DNA from: Halopiger djelfimassiliensis
GTDB lineage: Archaea; Halobacteriota; Halobacteria; Halobacteriales; Natrialbaceae
Assembly (NCBI RefSeq): GCF_000455365.1
Contig: NZ_HG315684.1
Span: 417,921 to 457,181, forward strand
Reading direction: 5' to 3'
Length of the DNA stretch: 39,261 nt
The position numbers and the translations under genes were made by a program. The notes under the pieces are model-generated. The model was not told the origin of the DNA. It was given only the letters and a program-made list of their open reading frames with translations, and made no database searches. Of this stretch, positions 32,119 through 39,261 are shown piece by piece; the first letter of the stretch is position 1, and every line of letters begins with the position of its first letter.

Positions 32119-32958
32119 ATGAGAGACCCAGATGCGTTGATCGCCCGTGCGGGCGTTCGCGGCGATCCGAACCGCGATCAGCACTTTCTCGTCGACGATC
32201 GCGTCTTGGACCGACTGCCGACCTACCTCGAGGAGATCGACGCCGACACGAGCCGATTGCTCGAGATCGGCGGCGGAACGGGCGCGTTGACCGACCGATT
32301 GCTCGCGGTCGGCGACGAGGTAACCGTCGTCGAGCGCGACCGCGAACTCGCGGGCTTTCTGGGCGAGGAGTTCCGCGAGGAGATCGAGGAAGGGCGACTG
32401 ACCGTGATCGAGGGCGACGCGCTCGAGGTCGACCTGCCGGCGTTTACCGCGTCCGTCTCGAACCTTCCCTACGGCGTCTCGAGCGAGATCGCGTTCCGAC
32501 TGTTTCCCGAATCGCGGCCGCTCGTATTGATGTTTCAACAGGAGTTCGCCGAGCGGATGGTCGCCGATCCCGGCACGTCGGCGTACGGGCGGCTGTCCGT
32601 GTCGTCCCAGCACTACGCGGACGTGGAACTCGTCGAGTCGGTCCCGAAAGAGGCGTTCTCGCCGCCGCCAGCGGTCCAGAGCGCGGTGGTTCGGGCCGTT
32701 CCTCGAGAGCCGGCGTACGACGTCGACGACGAGGCGTTTTTCCTGCGGTTCGTCAAGGCCCTGTTCACCCAGCGCCGGAAGACGATCCGCAACGCGATCC
32801 GAAACACGGCCCACATCACCGACCTCGAAAACCCGGAGGCCGTCGTCGAGGCGGCCGACGAGGACCACCTGCAAAAGCGCGCGGACGCGATGGCCCCCGC
32901 GGAGTTTGCGGCCCTCGCACAGCTGGCACTCGAGGTCGGCGAGCCGACCCACGACTGA
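32119..32958 (+). CDS. rsmA: 16S rRNA dimethyladenosine transferase RsmA (KsgA/Dim1)
   Basis: The 279-residue protein has DQHFLVDDRVLDRL near the start, the S-adenosylmethionine loop LLEIGGGTGALTDRLL at about 46-61, VVERDRELAGFL, EGDALEVDLP and the catalytic NLPYGVSS at about 114-121, then MFQQEFAERMVADPGTSAYGRLSV. The C-terminal domain has FTQRRKTIRNAIRNT. The enzyme dimethylates two adjacent adenines near the 3' end of 16S rRNA, a late step in small-subunit assembly. The ATG at 32119 gives the usual family start. It belongs to the L21e-rpo4-DUF655 cluster. Confidence 0.96.
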   Translation: MRDPDALIARAGVRGDPNRDQHFLVDDRVLDRLPTYLEEIDADTSRLLEIGGGTGALTDRLLAVGDEVTVVERDRELAGFLGEEFREEIEEGRLTVIEGDALEVDLPAFTASVSNLPYGVSSEIAFRLFPESRPLVLMFQQEFAERMVADPGTSAYGRLSVSSQHYADVELVESVPKEAFSPPPAVQSAVVRAVPREPAYDVDDEAFFLRFVKALFTQRRKTIRNAIRNTAHITDLENPEAVVEAADEDHLQKRADAMAPAEFAALAQLALEVGEPTHD

Positions 32959-33035
32959 CATGACGCCCCTACGAGCGCCGACCGACGGATACTCAAAGCT
33001 GCGTTGACGACAGGCTCGAGGGACGACGACCACTC

Positions 33036-34205
33036 ATGTTAGAGGCGCTGCCCGAACTCGATTCGCTGTCGAGGACGTTCGAGACGCTGGAGCTGAAACT
33101 CGCGGTGACATTCGCAGCGGTCGGGCTCTTGCTCTTTGTCCTCCTGTCCTATCGGCAGCTACAGGAGTGGCTCAACGAACGAACGCGACCGCTGTACAGC
33201 GATATCGTCTCGACGACGGTCCTCGTGGGAACCTGTGCGGTCTCGCTTGCCATCGTGTTGGGAGTCTGGAATCAGGCGCATACGGTCAACGAGTTCTACA
33301 ACGAGAACCTCGGATTCGGCGAGGACGTCATCTGGCGATCGACCGTCTCGCTTATTCTCATCCTCGGAACGGTCATCTTTCAGCGGTTCGTCAAGCGGGT
33401 CCTCGACGAGATTCTCGGCTCGGCGTCGGCCGTCACCGATCATCAACGCGAGATCACCCACCGGATCACGCAGGTCATCATCTGGGCGGTGTCGCTCGTC
33501 GTCGTCCTCGGGTTCTGGATCGACGATCTGAGCGGACTACTCGTCGGGGCCGGATTCCTCGGTATCGTCGTCGGTATGGCGGCCCGACAGACCCTGGGTA
33601 CCGTCCTCGCGGGGTTCGTGTTGATGTTCGCCAGACCGTTCGAGATCGGCGACTGGATCGAAGTCGAGGACTACGAGGGGATCGTCACCGACATCTCGAT
33701 CGTCAACACCCGCCTTCGAACGTTCGACGGCGAGTACGTCATGATCCCCAACGACGTTATCTCCTCGAGTATGGTGACCAACCGCTCGAGACGCGGTCGG
33801 CTCCGGCTCGAGATCGAGGTCGGGATCGACTACGATGCGGACGTCGATCGGGCCGCTGACCTCGCGAAGACCGCCGTTTCGGACCTCGAGTGGTCGCTGT
33901 CGGCTCCCTCGCCGCAGGTCGTTACCAAGGAGTTCGGCGACTCGGCGATCCTGCTTGGGGTCCGTTTCTGGATCGACAAGCCAAGCGCCAGACGCCACTG
34001 GCGGGCCCGGAGCGCCGCGATCAACGCGATCAAACGTGAGTTCGCGGACGCCGACGTCAAGATCCCCTATCCCCAGCGGGAACTGTCCGATCGCGCCGAA
34101 ACCGACGGAGTCCGACTCGCAGCTGATGCCGACGCGGCGACCGATGGATCCACGGGCGAGGGCCACCGGAGTCAGAAACAGATGTCACCATCGGAGGACC
34201 AATGA
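33036..34205 (+). CDS. MscS-type mechanosensitive channel
   Basis: The 389-residue protein has about five membrane helices (starting about residues 22, 62, 104, 143 and 163). The pore helix region GFLGIVVGMAARQTLGTVLAGFVLMFARPFEIGDWIEV is typical of MscS, followed by the beta domain (GIVTDISIVNTRLRTFDGEYVMIPNDVISSSMV) and the mixed C-terminal domain. A low-complexity tail rich in Asp, Ala and Thr ends it. MscS channels open under membrane tension and release solutes on osmotic downshift. Its last codons overlap the ATG of the methyltransferase gene (ATGA), so the two are coupled, which ties a membrane channel to a translation-related enzyme. Confidence 0.92.
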   Translation: MLEALPELDSLSRTFETLELKLAVTFAAVGLLLFVLLSYRQLQEWLNERTRPLYSDIVSTTVLVGTCAVSLAIVLGVWNQAHTVNEFYNENLGFGEDVIWRSTVSLILILGTVIFQRFVKRVLDEILGSASAVTDHQREITHRITQVIIWAVSLVVVLGFWIDDLSGLLVGAGFLGIVVGMAARQTLGTVLAGFVLMFARPFEIGDWIEVEDYEGIVTDISIVNTRLRTFDGEYVMIPNDVISSSMVTNRSRRGRLRLEIEVGIDYDADVDRAADLAKTAVSDLEWSLSAPSPQVVTKEFGDSAILLGVRFWIDKPSARRHWRARSAAINAIKREFADADVKIPYPQRELSDRAETDGVRLAADADAATDGSTGEGHRSQKQMSPSEDQ

Positions 34206-34786
34206 CCCTGAGAGAACGACGCGACGTGGAAACGGACGTCTATCAGCCCGCGGAGGACTCAGAACTGCTGGCCGATGCAGCCTGTGATCGCCTCGAGAAC
34301 GGGGCCGGAGACGGGCCGCTCGTGCTCGAGGTCGGCACGGGATCGGGCTACGTCGCCGGCCGGATCGCCGACGAGACGGACAGCCGCGTCGTCGCTTCGG
34401 ATCTGAATCCACACGCCGTGAGGCAGGCCCGCCGCGAGGGCGTCGAGACGGTGCGGGCGGACCTCGTCTCGCCGTTCGCGGACGACGCCTTCGACGCCGT
34501 CGTCTTCAACCCGCCGTACCTCCCGACCGACCCCGACAACGAGTGGGACGACTGGATGGAACACGCGCTGTCCGGCGGGGAAGACGGCCGTGCGGTCATC
34601 GATCCGTTCCTCTCGAGCGTCGGTCGCGTGCTCGCACCGGATGGGGTCGGTTATCTGCTGGTCAGCAGCCTCACCGGCGTCGACGAAGTCGTCGAACGCG
34701 CCGGTGAGAACGGGTTCAGCGCCGTCGCCGTCGCCGACGAGTCGTTCCCCTTCGAAACGCTGACGGTGCTCGAGTTGCTTCGATAA
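34202..34786 (+). CDS. HemK/PrmC-type class I methyltransferase
   Basis: The 194-residue protein has VYQPAEDSELLADAA at the start, the SAM loop VLEVGTGSGYVAGRI at about 41-55, VVASDLNPHAVRQARR and the catalytic motif VFNPPYLPTDPDNEWDD at about 100-116, the NPPY of N-methylating enzymes. The small size, without a PrmC N-terminal bundle, matches the eukaryotic/archaeal HemK2 (N6AMT1/Mtq2) form, which methylates the glutamine of the release factor GGQ motif and normally works with a Trm112 partner. The start overlaps the mscS stop. It completes the conserved group that begins at L21e. Confidence 0.92.
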   Translation: MTLRERRDVETDVYQPAEDSELLADAACDRLENGAGDGPLVLEVGTGSGYVAGRIADETDSRVVASDLNPHAVRQARREGVETVRADLVSPFADDAFDAVVFNPPYLPTDPDNEWDDWMEHALSGGEDGRAVIDPFLSSVGRVLAPDGVGYLLVSSLTGVDEVVERAGENGFSAVAVADESFPFETLTVLELLR

Positions 34787-34801
34787 CGGTCGCGACCGCC
34801 G

Positions 34802-34969
34802 CTACTGGATCTCTTCGACGTCTTCTTCCAGCGACTGCAATCGCCGCTCGAGGTCGTCGATTCTGTCCAGTCGTCGTCCAACGTAGAGACCGACTACAAC
34901 GATGAAAACCATGCCAAACGGCGGGAAAACAAGCGTAAGGAGTATCCCGAGCAGCAGTAACACGGTCAC
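34802..34969 (-). CDS. Small membrane protein with C-terminal coiled-coil
   Basis: From the GTG at 34969 the frame gives 55 residues: two hydrophobic stretches close together (VLLLLGILLTLVFPP and GMVFIVVVGLYVG) and then a short coiled coil (RLDRIDDLERRLQSLEEDVEEI). A TTG at 35035 would extend it by 22 residues, and a TATA-like AAAAGTAAA lies at about 35041-35049, which suits neither start exactly. The function is unknown. The protein probably spans the membrane as a hairpin and dimerises through the coiled coil. Confidence 0.6.
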   Translation of the reverse strand: MTVLLLLGILLTLVFPPFGMVFIVVVGLYVGRRLDRIDDLERRLQSLEEDVEEIQ

Positions 34970-35107
34970 ATGAAACGAAGCGGGCAACCACCTCTTTCCG
35001 TTCGCATACCCCCAAGTGTTGGCCCGAGTACACAAGTGCGTTTACTTTTGGAGCCGTCGTCAGGCCCTGTAAGTATCGCCGTCTTTCGGGCGGGATCGAC
35101 GTGACGG

Positions 35108-36190
35108 CTACGAGCGTGGCCGCTGGTCGTCGACCATCCTGCGTAACCGACCGATGCGTTTCGCCGTCGGCGGATGCGTTGCCGGTCGCCACTGGAGGAC
35201 GTGCCCGACCCGCCCGAACAACCGTGACAGCGTCGAGACGGCGCGGGCGCGGTCGAGTTCGCTCTCCCCGTCGGGGACCCAGCGTGCGATCGCCGACTCC
35301 GCCGGCGGCCGATCGTCACGGTCCTCGAGCGTATGTGGGACGATGCCGAGCGTCGAACTCGCGTGGAGTCGGCGCGCGTCCGCCGTCGGCGGGCCACGCT
35401 CCTCGAGGGTCTCGAGGGCGGACGCGAGCGCGGCGGGATCGCCGACGAGTTCCGCGCCGGCACGGTCGGCCGCGTACTCGCGCGTTCGGGCGTGGAGCAC
35501 GATACAGACCGCCGTGATCGCAAGCACCGTGCGAGCGAGGACGCTGACGAGCACCAGCACGAGCGCGAGGACGACGACTGGCCCCGCGACGAGCACCAGC
35601 ACGAGCGTGACGGAGCCGATCGTCAGACAGAACTGGAGCCACTGGCCGAGACGCCGTTCCCGGGCGAACAGCCCTTCGGTGAGCGACCCGATCGCGGCGA
35701 CGATCGTCGCGACCGCCACGTCGCGGTTACGGAGGTGTGCGACCTCGTGGGCGAGCACGGCGTCGAGTTCGTCCTCGGAGAGGATCTCGAGCGCCCCGGT
35801 CGTGACGACGACCGTCGCCTCGGTGCCGTTGTGGACAGTGAAACTGGTGGGTTCTGTCGCGTCGGCGATCGCGACGGTCGGCGTTTCGACGCCCGCGGCG
35901 AGCGCGAGTCGCCGAATGCGATCCTCGAGTGCGTGTGTGTCGTCCGCGAGCGGACACGCGTCGATCGACGCGAGCGACCGGCGATAGCCGTACCGGACGG
36001 CGGTCAGAACCAGTCCCGTTGCGGCAAGGGTGACTATCCCGGCGGCAAGCGGGAGCGAGAACGACGGCCGGACGCCGATCGAGACGGCCGCGGCGTGGAC
36101 GGCCCACCCGACGGTAGCCAGCGCCGCGACGGCGACGAGAACGACCACGACGAGCGTGCCGATCAGCCGCGCTCGGAGGGGGAGGGACAT
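35108..36190 (-). CDS. M48 family (HtpX/Ste24-like) membrane metalloprotease
   Basis: The 360-residue protein has two N-terminal membrane helices (about 9-32 and 46-66). The zinc-binding HEVAHLRNRD follows at about 150, preceded by LSEDELDAVLA. Two further membrane helices lie between about 160 and 230, and the downstream TREYAADRAGAELVG provides the third ligand (the Glu of EYAAD). A cytoplasmic C-terminal part contains THPPTAKRI, also typical of the family. HtpX-like proteases remove damaged membrane proteins, often under heat or envelope stress. The ATG at 36190 is preferred; a GTG at 36196 would add two residues. It is divergent from the methionine synthase operon. Confidence 0.92.
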   Translation of the reverse strand: MSLPLRARLIGTLVVVVLVAVAALATVGWAVHAAAVSIGVRPSFSLPLAAGIVTLAATGLVLTAVRYGYRRSLASIDACPLADDTHALEDRIRRLALAAGVETPTVAIADATEPTSFTVHNGTEATVVVTTGALEILSEDELDAVLAHEVAHLRNRDVAVATIVAAIGSLTEGLFARERRLGQWLQFCLTIGSVTLVLVLVAGPVVVLALVLVLVSVLARTVLAITAVCIVLHARTREYAADRAGAELVGDPAALASALETLEERGPPTADARRLHASSTLGIVPHTLEDRDDRPPAESAIARWVPDGESELDRARAVSTLSRLFGRVGHVLQWRPATHPPTAKRIGRLRRMVDDQRPRS

Positions 36191-36243
36191 CCTCACGGGA
36201 GCGTAAACCGGTTACCACAAAAACAGTTCCGTAGGCCCGCAAA

Positions 36244-36257
36244 GCAGCTCGAACTGC
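36244..36257 (+). promoter_or_regulatory. Imperfect palindrome in the M48/MetE divergent region
   Basis: GCAGCTCGAACTGC matches its reverse complement at 12 of 14 positions. It sits between the two divergent promoters and could bind a dimeric regulator of either gene. Confidence 0.3.
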
Positions 36258-36269
36258 GGATTCGACCGT

Positions 36270-36283
36270 TTGATTACCATCAA
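36270..36283 (+). promoter_or_regulatory. Inverted repeat upstream of the methionine synthase operon
   Basis: TTGAT and ATCAA are separated by TACC. The repeat ends about 18 bases before the TATA-like AATATTA (36302-36308), where an activator could act; no regulator is known to me for it. Confidence 0.35.
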
Positions 36284-36301
36284 GCATTGAATTGGATGGA
36301 A

Positions 36302-36308
36302 AATATTA
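36302..36308 (+). promoter_or_regulatory. TATA-like box of the methionine synthase operon
   Basis: AATATTA is centred about 33 bases before the ATG at 36338, suggesting a leader of a few bases. One promoter would serve both genes, which overlap. Confidence 0.5.
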
Positions 36309-36337
36309 AGCACCGGTATAACCTAGCCGGGTGTACG

Positions 36338-37339
36338 ATGACCGAATACGTTTCGACCACGCCGGGGCTGTACCCCCTCCCGGACTGGGCGAAAGACGAC
36401 CTCTCGGACCGCAAGGGCCACCAGAAGGGCGACCTCATCAGCGGCGACGAGGGCGAGGAGATCACGGCGGTCTACGAGAACGCCCGCGAGGAGGTGCTCG
36501 AGGTACAACAGAAGGCCGGACTCGATCGCGTCGTCGAGGGGCAACTGCGCTGGGACGACATGCTCGCCCACCCGCTTGCGGTCCACGACGCCGTCGAGAC
36601 ACACGGGATCGTCCGCTACTACGACAACAACAACTTCTACCGCGAGCCGGTCGTCGAAGGCGACCTCGAGTTCTCCGGGGACGTCGCCGGCGAACTCGAG
36701 GCGGCCGCCGAACTCGCCGACGGCGACCTGCAGGCCGTCCTGCCCGGTCCGTACTCGCTTTTCGACCTCGCGACGGACGACCACTACGGCGACGAGGCCG
36801 CGTTCCTCGGCGCGATCGCCGAGTTCCTCGCGGGCGAGGTCGAGGCCTTCCCGGACGTGGAGACGCTGTTCCTGCTCGAGCCCTCGCTGGTCGAGAACGC
36901 GCCGGGCGACGGTCTCGACGAGCGTGCAAGCGAGGCCATCGATCGGGTCGTGACGGCGACCGACGCGGACGTCGTCGTCCACCCCTACTGGGGCGCGCTC
37001 TCCGAGAAGGTCTACGCGCACCTGCTCGACGCCGACATCGACGCGGTCGGCTTCGACTTCGTCACCGAGCGGGACGACAACCTCTATAACATTCAGGAGT
37101 ACGGGACGACCGACGACGTCGCGCTGGGCCTTGCGGACGGCCAGAACACGCTCGTCGAGGACCCCGAGGCGATCCGCGACCGGGTCGACTGGGTCGAGGA
37201 CAAACTGCAGGTCACCGAGTTCGAGACGGTCTACCTGACGACCAACACGGAGACGTTCTACCTGCCGTACGGCAAGTTCGAGGAGAAACTCGAGGTTCTT
37301 GCCGAAGCCGCGGCTCTCGCGGAGGTGAAAGCAGCATGA
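36338..37339 (+). CDS. MetE-like methionine synthase paralogue without cysteines
   Basis: The 333-residue protein has the cobalamin-independent methionine synthase barrel: STTPGLYPLPDW at the start, LDRVVEGQLRWDDM, LPGPYSLFDLA (compare GPYTLANWSF in the next gene), FLLEPSLVE, VVVHPYWGALSEKVYAHLL and TNTETFYLPYGKFEEKLE. The sequence contains no cysteine at all. In the active enzyme a His and a Cys two residues later, with a later Cys, hold the catalytic zinc; here those positions read HPY and NTE. It is therefore unlikely to bind zinc and probably acts like the N-terminal domain of full-length MetE, holding substrate. It overlaps the catalytic gene by ATGA, so equal production is expected. Confidence 0.9.
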   Translation: MTEYVSTTPGLYPLPDWAKDDLSDRKGHQKGDLISGDEGEEITAVYENAREEVLEVQQKAGLDRVVEGQLRWDDMLAHPLAVHDAVETHGIVRYYDNNNFYREPVVEGDLEFSGDVAGELEAAAELADGDLQAVLPGPYSLFDLATDDHYGDEAAFLGAIAEFLAGEVEAFPDVETLFLLEPSLVENAPGDGLDERASEAIDRVVTATDADVVVHPYWGALSEKVYAHLLDADIDAVGFDFVTERDDNLYNIQEYGTTDDVALGLADGQNTLVEDPEAIRDRVDWVEDKLQVTEFETVYLTTNTETFYLPYGKFEEKLEVLAEAAALAEVKAA

Positions 37340-38409
37340 CGAACGCGAACAAGGACCAGTTCCGGCCGGAGGGACACGACGCCGACCACTTCCTGCTGAC
37401 GACCGTCGTCGGCTCCTACCCCAAGCCCAAGTGGCTCAACCGCGCGAAGGAACTCTACGAGGACGACGACCACGACTTCGACGCCGATGACTGGCAGGAG
37501 GCGAAAGACGACGCCGCCCGCCTCATCACGAACGAACACGAACGCGCGGGACTGGACGTCGTCGTCGACGGCGAGATGCGGCGCACCGAGATGGTCGAGT
37601 TCTTCGCCCACCGCATCGAGGGCTACGAGTTCAACGGCCCGGTCAAGGTCTGGGGACACAACTACTTCGACAAACCCTCCGTCGTCTCGGCGGTCGAGTA
37701 CGACGACAGCTGGCTCGTCGACGAGTACGAGTTCACCGCGGCCGCGAGCGACCGCCCGGTCAAGGTCCCGATCACGGGGCCGTACACCCTCGCCAACTGG
37801 TCGTTCAACGAGGCCTACGACGACGACGAGGAACTCGCCTACGACCTCGCGGATCTGGTCAACGAGGAAATCGAAAAGCTCGTCGACGCCGGCGCGCGGT
37901 ACATCCAGATCGACGAGCCCGCCCTCGCGACGACGCCCGACGACCACGCCATCGTCGGCGAGTGTCTCGAGCGCATCGTCGCCGACATCGACGAGGAGGT
38001 CCGCATCGGTCTCCACGTCTGCTACGGCGACTACTCCCGGATCTACCCCGAAATTCTGGAGTTCCCCGTCGACGAGTTCGACCTCGAACTCGCCAACGGC
38101 GACTACGATCAACTCGACGTCTTCAAAGACCCCGAGTTCACGAAGGACCTCGCGCTGGGCGTCTGTGACGCCCACGTCGCCGAGGTCGAGTCCGTCGAGC
38201 AGATCGAGGAGAACATTTTGAAGGGACTCGAGGTCGTCCCGCCGGAACAGCTGGTCGTCTCGCCGGATTGCGGCGTGAAGCTGTTGCCCCGCGAGGTCGC
38301 CTACGGCAAGATGGCAAACATGGTCGAGGCGGCCCGTAACGTCGAGGCGGACCTCGATGCGGGGAACGTCGATGTCGAGCGCGGCACGCCAACGCCCGCG
38401 GACGACTAG
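37336..38409 (+). CDS. metE: Cobalamin-independent methionine synthase, catalytic subunit
   Basis: The 357-residue protein has TTVVGSYPKPKWL, VDGEMRRTEMVEFF, ITGPYTLANWSFNE, YIQIDEPALAT, and the zinc ligands in order: His and Cys in GLHVCYGDYS at about 223-230, Glu in DLELANGDYDQL, and Cys in SPDCGVKLLP at about 312-321. The Asp of IDEPAL is the conserved substrate contact. MetE transfers a methyl group to homocysteine. Archaeal core forms of this size may take the methyl from methylated corrinoid proteins or from a folate-like donor; which applies here cannot be seen. The gene overlaps the cysteine-free paralogue by ATGA. A T5 tract (38420-38424) follows the stop. Confidence 0.93.
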   Translation: MTNANKDQFRPEGHDADHFLLTTVVGSYPKPKWLNRAKELYEDDDHDFDADDWQEAKDDAARLITNEHERAGLDVVVDGEMRRTEMVEFFAHRIEGYEFNGPVKVWGHNYFDKPSVVSAVEYDDSWLVDEYEFTAAASDRPVKVPITGPYTLANWSFNEAYDDDEELAYDLADLVNEEIEKLVDAGARYIQIDEPALATTPDDHAIVGECLERIVADIDEEVRIGLHVCYGDYSRIYPEILEFPVDEFDLELANGDYDQLDVFKDPEFTKDLALGVCDAHVAEVESVEQIEENILKGLEVVPPEQLVVSPDCGVKLLPREVAYGKMANMVEAARNVEADLDAGNVDVERGTPTPADD

Positions 38410-38419
38410 ACCGCACCTC

Positions 38420-38424
38420 TTTTT
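38420..38424 (+). terminator. T-tract after metE
   Basis: Five Ts lie 11 bases after the metE stop in an otherwise GC-rich gap. Archaeal RNA polymerase terminates at such tracts without needing a hairpin, but short tracts are common by chance. Confidence 0.3.
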
Positions 38425-38514
38425 GAGTCTCGGGACGCGACAGCCTCGAGCGACTGCAATCCCGGCCGGCGAGGTCAACCATGGGATGTGCGAACTCGTG
38501 ACGACGACACCATC

Positions 38515-38527
38515 GTTACCTGGTAAC
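38515..38527 (+). promoter_or_regulatory. Perfect inverted repeat upstream of the nitroreductase gene (candidate operator)
   Basis: GTTACC and GGTAAC flank a single T. The repeat ends 15 bases before the TATA box CATATA at 38543-38548. A perfect 6-base half-site palindrome directly upstream of a core promoter is what a dimeric regulator would bind, here in an activating position. Confidence 0.45.
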
Positions 38528-38542
38528 TTGTATGTCCGGGAA

Positions 38543-38548
38543 CATATA
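38543..38548 (+). promoter_or_regulatory. TATA box of the nitroreductase gene
   Basis: CATATA is centred about 30 bases before the ATG at 38576, supporting that start over a long upstream open frame. Confidence 0.5.
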
Positions 38549-38575
38549 CGTGCGAGCGGTTCCAACGAACGGTCG

Positions 38576-39202
38576 ATGCAAGAATCCGTTCCGGACCGAG
38601 ACGAGCTCCGCGATGAGGTCGCAAAACACCGCACTCCCGAGTACGACGTCGACCCGCTGTTCGTCAACCGGTGGTCGCCCCGGGCGATGACCGGCGAACC
38701 GCTCGACGACGAGGAGTTCCTGCCGCTGTTCGAGGCCGCCCGCTGGGCACCCTCGGCGTTCAACAACCAGCACTGGCGGTTTCTCTACGCGAGCCGCGAG
38801 GACGAGGAGTGGGACACCTTCGTCGACCTCCTGAACGAGGGGAACCAGTCGTGGGCGACCGACGCCGCCGTGCTGGCGGTCATCGTCTCGAAGACGACGT
38901 TCGATCACAACGGCGAACCCGCACCGGTCCACTCCTTCGACACCGGCGCGGCCTGGGAGAACCTCGCGCTCGAGGGCGCACGCCGCGGGCTGGCCGTCCA
39001 CGGGATGGCCGGCTTCGACTACGAGCGCGCGGCCGCGGAACTCGATGTCCCCGAGGAGTTCGCGGTCGAGGCGATGGTCGCGATCGGCGAGCGCGCACCG
39101 GCGGAGACGCTGCCCGACGAACTGCAGGAACGCGAACGGCCGAGCGACCGCAAGCCGCTCTCGGAGATCGTTCATCAGGGCGGCTTCCGGAACCAGGAGT
39201 AA
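38576..39202 (+). CDS. Nitroreductase family FMN-dependent oxidoreductase
   Basis: The 208-residue protein begins QESVPDRDELRDEV and has RWSPRAMTGEPLDDEEFLPL, then the FMN and quinone contact region FEAARWAPSAFNNQHWRFLYA at about 59-79. The middle has DAAVLAVIVSKTTF, followed by SFDTGAAWENLALEGARRGLAVHGMAGF and VEAMVAIGE. Nitroreductase-type proteins are FMN-containing dimers that reduce nitroaromatics, quinones or flavins using NAD(P)H. The start follows a TATA box by about 30 bases. No other redox gene sits beside it, so its substrate is open. A perfect inverted repeat upstream hints at regulated expression. Confidence 0.92.
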   Translation: MQESVPDRDELRDEVAKHRTPEYDVDPLFVNRWSPRAMTGEPLDDEEFLPLFEAARWAPSAFNNQHWRFLYASREDEEWDTFVDLLNEGNQSWATDAAVLAVIVSKTTFDHNGEPAPVHSFDTGAAWENLALEGARRGLAVHGMAGFDYERAAAELDVPEEFAVEAMVAIGERAPAETLPDELQERERPSDRKPLSEIVHQGGFRNQE

Positions 39203-39261
39203 CGGGCGACTCCGCCCGTCGAGTCGCCGTCCCGGGCGAGACGAACCGCCAGCCGCAGCGA

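Noticed and set aside
35333-37339. A 668-residue plus-strand frame joining the M48 antisense region to the MetE paralogue
   Set aside because: The MetE-like sequence begins at the ATG at 36338, just after a TATA-like box; the upstream part is the antisense of the M48 protease gene.
1-39261. CRISPR array, rRNA or tRNA genes
   Set aside because: I saw no regularly spaced direct repeats and no sequence with a T-loop and acceptor pairing in the intergenic regions.

Overview
The window looks like chromosomal DNA of a haloarchaeon (class Halobacteria). The base composition is high in GC, the proteins are strongly acidic, and most genes start at an ATG or GTG about 27 bases after an AT-rich TATA-like box, as expected for leaderless transcripts. 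Core archaeal genes (secE, nusG/spt5, L21e, rpo4, DUF655, rsmA, aEF1-beta, nreA) confirm this. The mix of families would fit a Natrinema/Haloterrigena-type genome, but I cannot fix the genus. Coding density is high. I saw no rRNA, tRNA or CRISPR array.

Layout. 1-3.5 kb: the 3' part of an enolase-superfamily sugar-acid dehydratase-like gene, a Tat-exported HtrA-type protease, a small acidic protein, secE-nusG, and a small zinc-finger gene. 3.6-9.6 kb: a PHP-domain protein, a 51-residue gene, a dodecin, a minus-strand operon (DUF5788-like, PolX, Mut7-C nuclease), an AN1-rhomboid protease and endonuclease V. 9.6-14.5 kb: a MATE exporter, a short-chain dehydrogenase, a Get3/ArsA-type ATPase and an aminotransferase. 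14.5-15.2 kb is a scar: a winged-helix gene truncated at both ends, a hairpin and a short coding remnant. 15.2-22.9 kb: CinA amidase, a YdjM-like membrane protein, a winged-helix/GNAT fusion, several membrane or small proteins, a DUF302 protein, an AI-2E-type transporter and an NhaC antiporter.

22.9-28.8 kb: the PCNA-linked repair protein NreA, a 460-base gene-poor stretch with two perfect hairpins, a 59-residue zinc-finger protein paired with aEF1-beta, a frameshifted MFS transporter pseudogene preceded by another hairpin, then an RNA-processing cluster: a PIN-domain RNA-ligase partner, an unrecognised 143-residue protein and a Pab1020-type RNA ligase, followed by a metallo-beta-lactamase-fold hydrolase. 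28.8-39.2 kb: a trans-sulfuration PLP enzyme, the translation/transcription cluster L21e-rpo4-DUF655-(uspA)-rsmA-(mscS)-HemK-type methyltransferase, a small membrane protein, an M48 protease, a two-gene cobalamin-independent methionine synthase operon and a nitroreductase.

How the genes fit together: four loci concern nucleic-acid maintenance (PolX/Mut7-C, endonuclease V, NreA, RNA ligase/PIN). Sulfur amino-acid metabolism is represented by the trans-sulfuration enzyme and the split MetE. The least explained items are the 143-residue protein beside the RNA ligase and its partner, a cysteine-free MetE paralogue, and a dodecin without the flavin-stacking tryptophan. Three sites carry hairpins of the kind found at IS200/IS605 (TnpB-type) element ends beside broken genes; I take these as decayed insertions, from memory of such ends and not from a search.
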